64,000 bases of DNA, taken from the NCBI GenBank assembly GCA_002690655.1, contig NZFL01000001.1, forward strand, positions 62,001-126,000, written 5' to 3'. This document shows positions 55,194 to 64,000 of the stretch, piece after piece (the first letter of the stretch is position 1; the number at the start of each line of letters is the position of its first letter). The DNA is from Pedosphaera sp. Lineage in GTDB: Bacteria > Verrucomicrobiota > Verrucomicrobiia > Limisphaerales > AAA164-E04. The position numbers and the translations under genes are program-made. Under the pieces are notes generated by a model. The model was not told the DNA's origin. It made no database searches and worked only from the letters and a program-made list of their open reading frames with translations.

Positions 55194-56942
55194 CTACTTG
55201 TTGAAAAGTTCTTCGGGGGTAGGCAATGCTAGATCATCACCCTCTTCGGCAGCTTCATTGAAAGATTCTTCGGATTTCCGTTGTCCTGTTTTTAAGTCCA
55301 CAATGACCGCAGATTCGTCAATCCAAAAAGCATTTCGATTTGTTCTCAAGATACCAATATCGAGCAAAAGCGACATACGGGATTCCAAGTAATCCACGAC
55401 CAAGGTGATCAGAGAATTTCGTGCTGCCACCAAATCGTCCTGTGCATCCTGAATGTCGCGAATTGTAGCACGCCCTGCCTGATAATTCAGATCGGCACCC
55501 TTGACGCGCTCATCGGCCAACTGCACGGCAAGTTTTTGAATTTGATAATTCTGTTCAAACTGCTTGAGGTTACGCAGCCCAAGACGAATCTGATTACGTT
55601 TGTTATCGAGTGCCAGACTGAGACGACGAAGAGCCGCTTCAAAACTGATAATCGTGGATCGATATTGGTTGCGTTCCCTAAATCGATTGATCGGCAGGTC
55701 GAATTCAACCCCCATACCCGCACGTATATCATCTGGGTCAAAGCTGGTGTAGTCTGTTGGCCGATCAGAGGACAAGGAAGCGTCAGCGAAGAAATCAATG
55801 CCGGTTTTGAGACGGTTGGCAGCCACGTATACCTTACGTTTGGAATCCTCAAAGCGATCAATATCATTCATCAAAGGCCACGAATATTCCAAAGCTAACT
55901 CAAAAGCATATTCAGCGTCTATATCAAGCAATGGGAGTCCTTCTTGAGACAAAGACTCAAGGGCGCTATCATCCAGGTCGAGATCAATGCCAAGCGGTAA
56001 TCCAAGGTTGATTTTAAAGCGGTCTAATGTAGTTTGATAATTGGCGATGACATTGATGTAGGAGTTCCGGGTTGACAGTTCTGCTTGCTGCGCTTGACCA
56101 ATACCGACGCTTGTCTCCAGACCAGCGTCCAGACGGCGGTTCAATCGAACTGTTTGATTCGTCCTGCTCTGGTAGTCAAGATATCGGTTGCGGATGATGT
56201 CCTTGTTCTGAAGTAGCCGGAAATAATCAAGAACTGTATTGACCGAAAACTCGTTTTGAAAGTGACTGAAATCGCGAATGGCATAGGCGACGTTGCGTTC
56301 AGCCTGCTTAAGGTTTTCGGTTGCGACACGGCTTCCTGCGTCACGCAAAAGTGGTTGAAACAAATTAACGGAGATGGTGCTGACTGCAGAACGTCTTGGA
56401 TTTCCAGTATAAAATTTCAAGAGGTCATTGGCAAATGATGCACCGATATTTCCACCCGTTCGGAGGGCCTGATTGACGCTCAACCGGGAATTGACACCAC
56501 CGCTGCGCTCACCATTGCTGCCTCGGTCGCCGGAAGCAGTGGATCGTGCAAGAAAATTGGGACTGAAAACAAACTCAGTTTCACTCAAGCTGAGGGCTGT
56601 AAGATAAAGAGATTCTTTCTGATTCTGGTATTCACGGCTGCTTTGAATAGCAAGATCAATGGATGTATTGATGTCGATGTATTTTTCCTCTTTGAAATTT
56701 CGATCATCGATAATCTCCTGAGAGGATATGTCTTCAGGTAAGCGCTCTGAATAACGCGTATCAACACTGAACTCGGAACTCTCGCCGAAAAGATCGGTCT
56801 CAATCTGCTCAATAATTGAATACACGTCTTTGTCTGTCTTCTTCTTGTAATAGGAAGACTTGCAGGCTACTAACACGGAGCAACACACGGTGGCTGCCAG
56901 AAAGATCCAGCGATTTGGTTTATTCCTAGATAATAATCCCAT
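55194..56942 (-). CDS. TolC-family outer membrane efflux lipoprotein
   Basis: The ATG at 56942 (MGLLSRNKPNRW) gives about 582 residues and a signal ending in VLVAC, a lipobox, so the protein is probably lipid-anchored, as in the OprM/CusC group. Two long helical repeats follow, with TolC-like strands and segments such as FEAALRRLSLALDNKRNQIRLGLRNLKQFEQNYQIQKLA and GRATIRDIQDAQDDLVAARNSLI. It forms the outer-membrane channel of the pump. Its gene is first in the tolC-adaptor-ATPase-permease operon. The track start at 56960 adds six residues. Confidence 0.9.
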   Translation of the reverse strand: MGLLSRNKPNRWIFLAATVCCSVLVACKSSYYKKKTDKDVYSIIEQIETDLFGESSEFSVDTRYSERLPEDISSQEIIDDRNFKEEKYIDINTSIDLAIQSSREYQNQKESLYLTALSLSETEFVFSPNFLARSTASGDRGSNGERSGGVNSRLSVNQALRTGGNIGASFANDLLKFYTGNPRRSAVSTISVNLFQPLLRDAGSRVATENLKQAERNVAYAIRDFSHFQNEFSVNTVLDYFRLLQNKDIIRNRYLDYQSRTNQTVRLNRRLDAGLETSVGIGQAQQAELSTRNSYINVIANYQTTLDRFKINLGLPLGIDLDLDDSALESLSQEGLPLLDIDAEYAFELALEYSWPLMNDIDRFEDSKRKVYVAANRLKTGIDFFADASLSSDRPTDYTSFDPDDIRAGMGVEFDLPINRFRERNQYRSTIISFEAALRRLSLALDNKRNQIRLGLRNLKQFEQNYQIQKLAVQLADERVKGADLNYQAGRATIRDIQDAQDDLVAARNSLITLVVDYLESRMSLLLDIGILRTNRNAFWIDESAVIVDLKTGQRKSEESFNEAAEEGDDLALPTPEELFNK

Positions 56943-57054
56943 TATTTGGTACATCCTCAATTTAGCAGGTCTGACAGGGTAAACTCGGGAAAAGTTACAT
57001 CATAAATTCACAAAGACAAGTGAGCTTATTTCAAGAACCAACTCAAAAAATAAA

Positions 57055-57081
57055 CTGGCGCCCACAGCACGTGGACGCCAG
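57055..57081 (-). terminator. Intrinsic terminator of the Ig-domain gene
   Basis: On the minus strand CTGGCGTCCAC and GTGGGCGCCAG pair with one mismatch around a short loop and are followed by TTTATTTTTT. It lies about 35 bp after the stop of the 57116-58264 gene. Confidence 0.75.
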
Positions 57082-57115
57082 ATTTGTTTAAAAACGATGT
57101 TGTGGTCAGCAATAG

Positions 57116-58264
57116 TTAATTTTGTATGACGGCTCGAAATATCCGATGACGTCTTGGCGCTATTCGCTCAGTATGGGTAACAGTGCCCGTCTCATTGACC
57201 AAATCCGATGCTCGTCTCGACCAATTTTCAAAATCATCCGTCGCTTCGATCGTGTAAACTTCACCTATGTTGCCGGTAACCACAAAATTAACTCTGCGTG
57301 CGACTTCATCGAGCGCCACAGAGAGGGACGGTCCTTCAGTGGGTTCCACCACAACAGGGTCGACAGAAACATTCGCAAATGAACTGCGGAGTGAAGCATC
57401 GGTCGTTGAAGCAAGAACGGCAAACTGACCTGCATCTGCCAAACTCACCGCGTCTATGGTCAATACCGATCCGGTAGCGCCAGAAATATCATTACCATTC
57501 AATTGCCATTGATAGGTGATGTTTTCGGCACCAACAGCCTCAGCTGAGAGAGTCAGAGCGCCACCCTCCACTAATGCAAGGTCTCCGGGTTGTTGTGCAA
57601 AGCTGAGCGGGTTTTCAATGCCTTCCACTGCAAAATTCTGCTCCCAATCGACAGCTTCAGGGCTATTGATGATCACTGCCTGACCTACGCTGATAATCGG
57701 CTCTGCAGGCAACCATAATCCATCGACGAAAATAGCAGGGTTCTCGACAGTGCCATCCGGGTTGATACCGCCTACCGTGGTTCCGGAAGGTGGATTAAAA
57801 CCAAGATCAGCGGAAATAAGACCGCCCGCCGCCAAACGGCTCCCCCGAGCAGATTCGCCTTGTGGGATAAAATTGTTCAGTGAACCAACAAGCGGCTTGC
57901 CAAAAGTAAACCACTGGTAAGCCTCAGGAGAATCAATTCGAGCTCCCTCTCCGGGGGTAAGGCTCATCAAAGGATTTGACCAAGTGCTTGAATCTGCCGA
58001 CCATGCATTCGCAATCCATACGCCATCAACTAGTTTGGAGACACTGAAGCCGTCAGGGACTTCTGTGAATAAATCAGAGACCAAATTGCTCCCGGATTGA
58101 AAGGGATTGGAAACCATTGAATTACCTTGCGGTAGATCCACCAAGTGAAATCCAACACCCACGGACTGGGCTTTCATATTGAGGGCTCCAACAGTCAGCA
58201 ACGCTAGACAGGCGCTTGAGAATGACTTTCCAAATAAATTTCTTAAGTTCAAAATGGCCTCCAT
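57116..58264 (-). CDS. Secreted Ig-domain protein of unknown function
   Basis: A 382-residue exported protein. After the signal peptide (SACLALLTVGALNMKAQ) comes a region of about 190 residues with two related blocks, FVDGLWLPAEPIISVGQAVIINSPEAVDWE and KLVDGVWIANAW ... GEGARIDSPEAYQWF. These look like a duplicated carbohydrate-surface-type unit seen in many secreted proteins of this phylum. An Ig-like domain follows (LSAEAVGAENITYQWQLNGNDISGATGSVLTI, about 240-305). The C-terminal part, YTIEATDDFENWSR, resembles the Ig-fold ends seen in such proteins. No enzyme motif was found. It stands alone with its own terminator. Confidence 0.65.
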   Translation of the reverse strand: MEAILNLRNLFGKSFSSACLALLTVGALNMKAQSVGVGFHLVDLPQGNSMVSNPFQSGSNLVSDLFTEVPDGFSVSKLVDGVWIANAWSADSSTWSNPLMSLTPGEGARIDSPEAYQWFTFGKPLVGSLNNFIPQGESARGSRLAAGGLISADLGFNPPSGTTVGGINPDGTVENPAIFVDGLWLPAEPIISVGQAVIINSPEAVDWEQNFAVEGIENPLSFAQQPGDLALVEGGALTLSAEAVGAENITYQWQLNGNDISGATGSVLTIDAVSLADAGQFAVLASTTDASLRSSFANVSVDPVVVEPTEGPSLSVALDEVARRVNFVVTGNIGEVYTIEATDDFENWSRRASDLVNETGTVTHTERIAPRRHRIFRAVIQN

Positions 58265-58356
58265 GATATTCTTTGTATAGCAAAGACGATACCAATCTCT
58301 TAATCACCCAAGAGATTATTGTCAAAGTTAATCGGGTTTCCGGCTGCCAGAACGCA

Positions 58357-59277
58357 TCACAACTCCAGATCTTCTTCCTCTTCTATCTCACGCAGACGTT
58401 TACGCGGTAGCCGAAGCCTGACAAAACCATAAATTAAGTATGCAGTAAAGATGAGTGGAAGAATGATAGGCAGGATCTTGTTCTGCAGTATGAAAATGAG
58501 CCCAATAAACAGAATAGCCCCTACGATTGTTAAAAACCGCCCACGTGTTCGAAATCCGACGCCTTTGAAAGAAGGATATCGCACCTCACTGATCATCATT
58601 GCTGATAAGAAGACCAATAAGACAGGCAAAACGTACCTCCATTGACCAGTCGAAAACCCCTTGTCTTCCCACCACATTAAAAACAGTGTTAAGGATGCCA
58701 CCAGACCCGCTGCCGCAGGAATGGGAAAACCCAGAAATTCGTTATTGGACCCAGAATCCGGCTCCGCAGCCATGACATTGAAACGAGCCAATCGCAATGC
58801 ACCGCATATTAAGTATACCGAGGCTATGAACCAACCGATCTCCTGATGCTGAATGAAAACATCTTTCAATACGATGCGATGTACCAGAAACGCCGGAGCC
58901 ACTCCAAAGGAGACAATGTCCGCCAGAGAGTCAAACTCACGTCCAAAAGGACTTTCCAAGCCTCCCATGCGAGCTACCCGGCCATCCAATAGATCAAACA
59001 AACAAGCTAACAGAATCAGCAAGAGGGCCTTGAGAATGATATTATTAAAATCCTCACGCGCGGGATCAGCCTGAACAATGTTCGTCAATGCAAGAAACCC
59101 ACAGAACAGGTTACCTGCCGTCATAAGATTCGGCAGGATAAAGATCCTTAACTTGGTGTTGGAGCCATCAGCACCGCTGTTCTCATGTTGAGCAACCATT
59201 TTTTCGTTTGAATCGGGTGCGCGGACTTTTTGAGATCGACGCGCTCTCCCTTCAGTTGTGTCAGATTGTCGCATCAA
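58357..59277 (-). CDS. pssA: CDP-diacylglycerol-serine O-phosphatidyltransferase
   Basis: A 306-residue integral membrane enzyme of the CDP-alcohol phosphatidyltransferase family. The signature DGRVARMGGLESPFGREFDSLAD fits DGxxAR(x8)GxxxDxxxD, whose aspartates bind metal and the CDP-alcohol. LMTAGNLFCGFLALTNI opens the membrane part, and about eight helices follow. It makes phosphatidylserine, the precursor of phosphatidylethanolamine. A charged N-terminal region of about 40 residues precedes the core. No psd gene is in the window. It lies 36 bp after leuC on the same strand. Confidence 0.88.
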   Translation of the reverse strand: MMRQSDTTEGRARRSQKVRAPDSNEKMVAQHENSGADGSNTKLRIFILPNLMTAGNLFCGFLALTNIVQADPAREDFNNIILKALLLILLACLFDLLDGRVARMGGLESPFGREFDSLADIVSFGVAPAFLVHRIVLKDVFIQHQEIGWFIASVYLICGALRLARFNVMAAEPDSGSNNEFLGFPIPAAAGLVASLTLFLMWWEDKGFSTGQWRYVLPVLLVFLSAMMISEVRYPSFKGVGFRTRGRFLTIVGAILFIGLIFILQNKILPIILPLIFTAYLIYGFVRLRLPRKRLREIEEEEDLEL

Positions 59278-59313
59278 TCATTAAAGGCGTTTCAGACGAG
59301 AGTAGAGACCCGA

Positions 59314-60684
59314 TCAACCCCAGAATTCTCTGGGATCGGTGACTTTACCCGTCAATGCACTCGCTGCAACTGTAGCGGGTGAAGCCAGAAAAACCTGAGA
59401 TTCCTTGTGCCCCATGCGACCAGGGAAATTGCGGTTTGTGGCACTGATGCACTTCATGGGTTTATTCATTCGCCCAAAAGTATCTACAGGTCCGCCAAGA
59501 CAAGCCGAGCAACCGGCATTCTCCGTCATCTGCACACCAGCTTCCGTCAAAATATTCCAGACACTGTTTCCATTCCACTGGGTGGTTTTTAGGTCGTCTA
59601 CAATTTCAGGAGTCGCAGGCACGCCGAACGTATCGATTTTCACCGATTTACCTTTGATAATGTGGGCGAAGGCAAGGAAATCACTTGTTTTACCACCTGT
59701 GCATGAACCAATGTAGGCGCGGTCCAAGGCTAGATCACTCATCTCTTTCGCCAACTTGCGATTACCGGGATCCGGATGACAAGCGACGGTCGGTTCCAAT
59801 TTGCTCAGATCCACAGTCAAATCGGAAAAAAACGTTTCGTCGGTATCACGCTCGACAGGCTCGTAAGATGAGCGAGTTCCGTTAAGAGCACATCGGTGGT
59901 CCACGTAAGCTTTGGTTTTTTCGTCAAATTCAAAAATTCCGTTCTTGCCTCCTGCTTCAATAGCCATGTTGGCAATGGTCATTCGATCATCAATTGTCAG
60001 ACTGGAAGCTCCCTGTCCATCAAATTGCATCGCTCGATAGGTGGCCCCATCAAAACCGATCTCACCAATCACATGAAGGATAATGTCCTTTGCCATCACG
60101 CCTGGCTGGATCTCACCTTCCAGGCGGAAATGCATTGTTTCGGGCACTTTGATCAGAAGTTTTCCAGTCCCCATGACGAAACCAGCATCGGTATTACCGA
60201 TGCCTGTTGCAAACTGGTTGAACGCTCCCGCCATACAAGTATGCGAGTCCGTGCCAAATAAAACTTCACCCGGGCGTGTATGGCCACGATGCGCCAGAGC
60301 AGTGTGGCAAACACCCGCATAATTCGAACCATATTGCTTCTTGAGCAAGCCCTGCGCCGGATTAAAGGCCCACTTTCCATCAGGGTCATCGATCACGTCG
60401 TAAAAGTAAGTAATGTCCTGCTCCTTCACGAAATCTCGAAGAATATCAACGTTCCGATTGGATCGAGAATCTGCAGTAAAGATGTAGTGGTCAGGAATAA
60501 TGACAATACGTTCCTTGTCCCATACTTTCGCTGTTTCTCCAAACTCACGCTTGAAAACACCGATTGTACCGGGTCCGCATACATCATGGGTCATCAGGGT
60601 ATCTGCCTTGACCCAAACATTATCACCTGCTTTGACTTGAGCCTTCCCTGAGGCTCGTGCCAGAATTTTTTCCGTCAACGTCAT
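59314..60684 (-). CDS. leuC: 3-isopropylmalate dehydratase large subunit
   Basis: A 456-residue aconitase-superfamily protein with the LeuC/HacA large-subunit layout. VLFGTDSHTCMAGAFNQFATGIGNTD holds the first iron-sulfur cysteine; the other two are in AYIGSCTGG and NAGCSACLGG. FPGRMGHKESQVFLASPATVAASALTG closes the family signature. It isomerises 2-isopropylmalate to 3-isopropylmalate with LeuD in leucine synthesis. No leuD gene is adjacent, which is unusual. A homoaconitase or related role cannot be fully excluded from sequence alone. Confidence 0.88.
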   Translation of the reverse strand: MTLTEKILARASGKAQVKAGDNVWVKADTLMTHDVCGPGTIGVFKREFGETAKVWDKERIVIIPDHYIFTADSRSNRNVDILRDFVKEQDITYFYDVIDDPDGKWAFNPAQGLLKKQYGSNYAGVCHTALAHRGHTRPGEVLFGTDSHTCMAGAFNQFATGIGNTDAGFVMGTGKLLIKVPETMHFRLEGEIQPGVMAKDIILHVIGEIGFDGATYRAMQFDGQGASSLTIDDRMTIANMAIEAGGKNGIFEFDEKTKAYVDHRCALNGTRSSYEPVERDTDETFFSDLTVDLSKLEPTVACHPDPGNRKLAKEMSDLALDRAYIGSCTGGKTSDFLAFAHIIKGKSVKIDTFGVPATPEIVDDLKTTQWNGNSVWNILTEAGVQMTENAGCSACLGGPVDTFGRMNKPMKCISATNRNFPGRMGHKESQVFLASPATVAASALTGKVTDPREFWG

Positions 60685-60740
60685 AATATTTGATCATCAT
60701 AGACTAATTATTTCCCTCACATCAATACCCATCTAATACA

Positions 60741-60790
60741 GGGTCAGTCCCTACTATTGATATTTTGAAATAAATGGTAGGAACTGACCC
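60741..60790. repeat. REP-like palindrome matching the RAYT-linked repeat
   Basis: An imperfect inverted repeat: GGGTCAGTCCCTACTATT and AATGGTAGGAACTGACCC, 16 of 18 positions pairing, with a 14-base AT-rich centre. The arm matches the repeat beside the transposase at 24825-24848. It lies between the UgpC-like gene and leuC, an intergenic site typical for REP elements. A T-run on its right could also help stop plus-strand transcription. Confidence 0.7.
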
Positions 60791-60794
60791 TTTT

Positions 60795-61889
60795 TTAGAA
60801 AAAGAGTAGTTCTTCTTCTGGCACTTTTATAATGACCTGCTGACCCACTTTCCACTGCATTTCACTTGTTTCACGGATGATGATCTTATGAGGTCCTGCT
60901 AATACATGCACAAAAATATCTGCTCCGGTAGGTTCCAACCACTGAATGCTACCTTTTATTAGAAGGGTTTTACTGGAGTCATGAGTGAGTAATTCATCTT
61001 CTTCCAGGAGATGACCCTGTTCAGGGCGAAACCCAATGACATGATGGACATTTTCCCCAATAACAACCTCTCCCGGTAATCTCAATATTCCAACGGAATC
61101 AGTACCAGGCAAGTGAGCTTGGTCTGTGATTTTAACAGAATGCAGTTTCAAAAGATTCATCGGAGGTGATCCTATGAAACTGGCGACAAATTGATTGACT
61201 GGTTTCCGATAGATAGTGAGGGGAGGCGCGACTTGTTGCAGGGAGCCATTATTCATCACCATGATCCGATCACCCATTGTCATTGCCTCAGCCTGATCAT
61301 GAGTCACGTAGATCATCGTTGAACCCAATTTGCGGTGAAGTTCCGTCAACTCCATTCGCATCTGAATTCGCATTCGGGCATCTAGATTGGATAACGGTTC
61401 ATCAAAAAGAAAAACCTTCGGTCTGCGAACAAGCGCACGACCAACAGCCACCCTCTGCCGTTGCCCACCCGAAAGTTGGTCAGGCATCCTATTCAGTAAA
61501 TCCTGAATACCGAGCATGACAGAAGCTTCTTCCACACGTTGTGCAATTTCAGGTTTGGGAAATTTTCTGAGTTTCAAACCAAGTGAAATATTTTCCAAGA
61601 CACTCATGTGAGGATACAGCGCGTAATTCTGAAAGACCATCGCGACATCCCTATCTTTCGGTTCAAGGTCGTTGACCTTGGTATCATCCATATGAATGGA
61701 ACCGCCATCAATCTCCTCCAGACCTGCAATCATTCTAAGCGTAGTGGTCTTGCCACAACCAGAGGGTCCAACCAGTACCATGAACTCGCCGTGGTTGATC
61801 TCCAGTGTCAAATTAGAGACAGCAGTAACTTTTGACTTTTTCGATCCAGTATAAAACTTGGACACATTTTGGAGTGAAACTTTAGCCAT
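60795..61889 (-). CDS. Carbohydrate ABC transporter ATPase (UgpC/MsmK family)
   Basis: A 364-residue ATPase: Walker [18 protein letters not shown], signature [16 protein letters not shown], Walker [17 protein letters not shown], switch [15 protein letters not shown]. The regulatory C-terminal OB domain (about 240-364) is that of UgpC/MsmK/MalK, which serve sugar and glycerol-3-phosphate importers and can be shared by several of them. No permease or binding protein gene is in the window. It is divergent from pgi, with a 168-bp gap that probably carries both promoters. Confidence 0.93.
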   Translation of the reverse strand: MAKVSLQNVSKFYTGSKKSKVTAVSNLTLEINHGEFMVLVGPSGCGKTTTLRMIAGLEEIDGGSIHMDDTKVNDLEPKDRDVAMVFQNYALYPHMSVLENISLGLKLRKFPKPEIAQRVEEASVMLGIQDLLNRMPDQLSGGQRQRVAVGRALVRRPKVFLFDEPLSNLDARMRIQMRMELTELHRKLGSTMIYVTHDQAEAMTMGDRIMVMNNGSLQQVAPPLTIYRKPVNQFVASFIGSPPMNLLKLHSVKITDQAHLPGTDSVGILRLPGEVVIGENVHHVIGFRPEQGHLLEEDELLTHDSSKTLLIKGSIQWLEPTGADIFVHVLAGPHKIIIRETSEMQWKVGQQVIIKVPEEELLFF

Positions 61890-62057
61890 GATATCTGTGA
61901 ACTTAGATTAACAACTTTGACGCAAAGCACAAAGTGAGATATGAGATTGTTTTGTATGACAGCGATTCTCGCCGAGCGAAGTGAATGACTAAAACAGACA
62001 AGCCTGAAACTTCGTACGTTCTATTAATTATACTTATATTTATTATTATTTTATCTT

Positions 62058-63653
62058 ATGACTATTGCAAATGAATCCTGGATGCGTTTTCAGCGCTACA
62101 TGCTCCAGTTCGACAAGATCAATCTGGCTTTGGATATCAGTAAAGTCGACTTTGAAAACGAGGATTTTGAGTTATTACGGGAGAGAGCAATTGATGCTTT
62201 GAAATTAATGCAACAGCTTGAGAAAGGGGAGATTGCGAATCCAGATGAAAATCGAATGGTAGGGCATTATTGGCTTAGAAATTCTGATTTGGCCCCTTCC
62301 AAGGAATTAAAGACAGCCATCGATGGGACATTGGATCAAATCAACCAATTTGTTCAAAAGGTCCATTCGGGAGATGTCGAAGGTGTGCATGGAAGGTTTG
62401 AAAAGATCCTGATAATAGGAATTGGTGGCTCGGCTTTGGGGCCACAATTTGTATCTGCTTCACTCGAAAAACCGGGTCTAGATCCGATAAAGCCATTCTT
62501 CTTTGACAACACGGATCCAGATGGCATGGATCAAGTCCTGGGGCATTTAGGCGAGTCCCTGGGTAAAACTCTGAGCATCGTCATTTCGAAATCCGGTGGT
62601 ACAAAGGAAACAAGAAATGGCATGTTGGAAGCCAAACAAGCCTACCAAAAGGCCGGTGTTGATTTTTCCAGGCACGTGGTCGCAATCACCAGCGAAGGAA
62701 GCCAATTGGACAAAATCGCCAAAGAAGAAGCTTGGCTGGAAATCTTTCCCATGTGGGATTGGATAGGAGGTCGAACGAGTGAACTATCCGCAGTAGGATT
62801 GCTTCCTGCTGCATTACAAGGCATCGATATTCGGGCTATGCTGGAGGGAGCCAAAGACTGCGATGAAGCCACTAGATCAATGGATATCAATTCGAATCCT
62901 GCGGCTTTACTTGCCATGATGTGGCATCATTGTGGATCTGGAAAAGGTGACAAGGCCATGGTCGTTTTGCCTTACAAGGACCGGTTACAACTTTTTTCCA
63001 AGTATCTCCAACAACTTGTAATGGAATCGTTGGGTAAATCAAAGGACTTGGAAGGGAATACTGTTGAGCAGGGAATTGCTGTATATGGAAACAAGGGCTC
63101 GACGGATCAACACGCTTATATTCAACAGTTGAGAGATGGACGAAACGATTTTTTTGCTACGTTCATTGAGGTGCTCAAGGATAGAAAAGGAACCTCGCTG
63201 GAAGTGGAGCGTGGTGTCACCAGCGGAGACTATTTGAATGGATTTTTCCTGGGCACTAGAAAAGCGCTTTACGATAACAAAAGAGATACCATTACCATTA
63301 CAATCGATGAAGTCAGCCCAAGGACAATAGGCATCCTGATCGCACTATACGAGCGGGCAGTAGGGCTTTATGCCTCAATGATCCATATCAATGCCTACCA
63401 TCAACCTGGAGTTGAGGCCGGGAAAAAGGCTGCGGGAGAGGTCATTCGTCGGCAAGTCAAAATCCTGGATTATCTCATGGAAAATCCTGGAACCAAATAT
63501 ACAGTGGAAGCTCTGGATCAAGCCTTGGGCGATCACGAAGTGCAGGAAGACATATTTAAAATCTGCCAGCACCTCGCTGCGAATCCATCACGAGGAATAC
63601 AAAAAGAGGGCGGTAATTCCCCTTCCGATGTACGTTTCTCATTCAAGGGTTGA
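62058..63653 (+). CDS. pgi: Glucose-6-phosphate isomerase
   Basis: A 531-residue PGI of usual length. [18 protein letters not shown] and [14 protein letters not shown] bind the sugar phosphate, [29 protein letters not shown] contains the conserved histidine region, and [20 protein letters not shown] holds the C-terminal PGI signature lysine. It interconverts glucose-6-phosphate and fructose-6-phosphate in the cytoplasm. An AT-rich stretch (TTATATTTATTATTATTTTAT) directly precedes the ATG. mnmG follows after 33 bp. Confidence 0.95.
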   Translation: MTIANESWMRFQRYMLQFDKINLALDISKVDFENEDFELLRERAIDALKLMQQLEKGEIANPDENRMVGHYWLRNSDLAPSKELKTAIDGTLDQINQFVQKVHSGDVEGVHGRFEKILIIGIGGSALGPQFVSASLEKPGLDPIKPFFFDNTDPDGMDQVLGHLGESLGKTLSIVISKSGGTKETRNGMLEAKQAYQKAGVDFSRHVVAITSEGSQLDKIAKEEAWLEIFPMWDWIGGRTSELSAVGLLPAALQGIDIRAMLEGAKDCDEATRSMDINSNPAALLAMMWHHCGSGKGDKAMVVLPYKDRLQLFSKYLQQLVMESLGKSKDLEGNTVEQGIAVYGNKGSTDQHAYIQQLRDGRNDFFATFIEVLKDRKGTSLEVERGVTSGDYLNGFFLGTRKALYDNKRDTITITIDEVSPRTIGILIALYERAVGLYASMIHINAYHQPGVEAGKKAAGEVIRRQVKILDYLMENPGTKYTVEALDQALGDHEVQEDIFKICQHLAANPSRGIQKEGGNSPSDVRFSFKG

Positions 63654-63686
63654 ACAAAAGTATCTTTAAATCAAACTCCCATTTCC

Positions 63687-64000
63687 ATGTTCAAGTATCC
63701 ACGTCGTTTTGATGTTATTGTTATTGGTGGAGGTCATGCCGGTGTTGAAGCCGCTCTGGCGTCTGCCAGAATGGGTTGCCAAACATTGATGCTATCCATC
63801 AATGTGGACACCATCGGGCAAATGTCGTGCAACCCAGCCATAGGAGGTCTTGCCAAAGGGCATCTGGCAAGGGAAATCGATGCAATGGGAGGAGAAATGG
63901 GGAAGGCCACCGATATGACGGGTCTCCAGTTCAGGATGTTGAACACCAAAAAAGGACCTTCTGTATGGGCTCCCAGAGCACAATGCGACAAAAAAGCATA
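63687..64000 (+). CDS. mnmG: tRNA U34 carboxymethylaminomethyl enzyme MnmG, N-terminal part
   Basis: The gene runs off the right edge, so it is not in the ORF track. From the ATG at 63687 it reads [24 protein letters not shown], with the FAD-binding GxGxxG motif, then [26 protein letters not shown] and [16 protein letters not shown], all typical of MnmG/GidA. With MnmE it modifies uridine 34 of certain tRNAs. About 105 of some 620 residues are present. Confidence 0.95.
   Translation, partial: MFKYPRRFDVIVIGGGHAGVEAALASARMGCQTLMLSINVDTIGQMSCNPAIGGLAKGHLAREIDAMGGEMGKATDMTGLQFRMLNTKKGPSVWAPRAQCDKKA

Noticed and set aside
1-64000. tRNA, rRNA, CRISPR array, prophage or integrase
   Set aside because: I looked through the intergenic gaps and the protein list and saw no supporting sequence for any of these.

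Overview
The window looks like chromosomal DNA of a heterotrophic, probably marine, member of the Verrucomicrobiota; this is inferred from gene content, not from a marker gene. Pointers are ThuA-domain proteins (one fused to DUF1080), Gfo/Idh/MocA oxidoreductases (one with a Tat signal), three secreted PQQ-like beta-propeller proteins, a formylglycine sulfatase, a GH88-type hydrolase, a GldA/F/G-type ABC operon followed by DUF4340 and AsmA-like proteins, and a type II pseudopilin N-terminus of the [24 protein letters not shown] type. I saw no rRNA, tRNA, CRISPR array, prophage or integron.

Layout. 1-10 kb: the tail of an MBL-fold nuclease, then a minus-strand block with ThuA, squalene/phytoene synthase, argH, an Old Yellow Enzyme homologue, a GH88 hydrolase, and a 1037-residue protein with two beta-propellers around a methyltransferase-like segment. 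10-20.4 kb: an SDR, then plus-strand ptsI, a sugar nucleotidyltransferase, a beta-hydroxyacid dehydrogenase, a sugar isomerase and a complete TRAP transporter (a likely sugar-acid uptake and catabolism operon), followed by a HAD phosphatase, mntR and a serine hydrolase. 20.7-25 kb: a thioesterase, an HD alarmone-hydrolase-like protein, a eukaryotic-type HisA, then a beta-propeller gene coupled to a REP-associated tyrosine transposase (RAYT). 25-31.6 kb: two sugar-metabolism genes, then an envelope and replication group (Skp/OmpH, BamA, DnaB).

31.9-39 kb: a secreted propeller protein, a frameshifted beta-carbonic anhydrase pseudogene, a sulfatase, YceI, a Tat oxidoreductase and a ThuA-DUF1080 protein. 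39-47.5 kb: GldA/F/G-like ABC transporter plus DUF4340 and AsmA-like proteins in one operon. 48-50.3 kb: a small Tudor/CarD-like protein, a SprT-like protease and RarA. 50.3-57 kb: a candidate structured small RNA with its own promoter and terminator, a broken pseudopilin gene, and a four-gene MacAB-TolC-like efflux operon whose adaptor ends in an EF-hand. 57-64 kb: an Ig-domain secreted protein, pssA, leuC, a REP-like palindrome, a UgpC/MsmK ATPase, pgi and the start of mnmG.

The most promising undescribed element is the roughly 129-nt minus-strand RNA at about 50445-50573. It has a sigma70-like promoter, a long nested hairpin, a second hairpin and an intrinsic terminator, and I cannot match it confidently to a known family. 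Next are the RAYT with matching repeats at 24.8 and 60.7 kb, the propeller-methyltransferase-propeller protein, and the EF-hand efflux adaptor.
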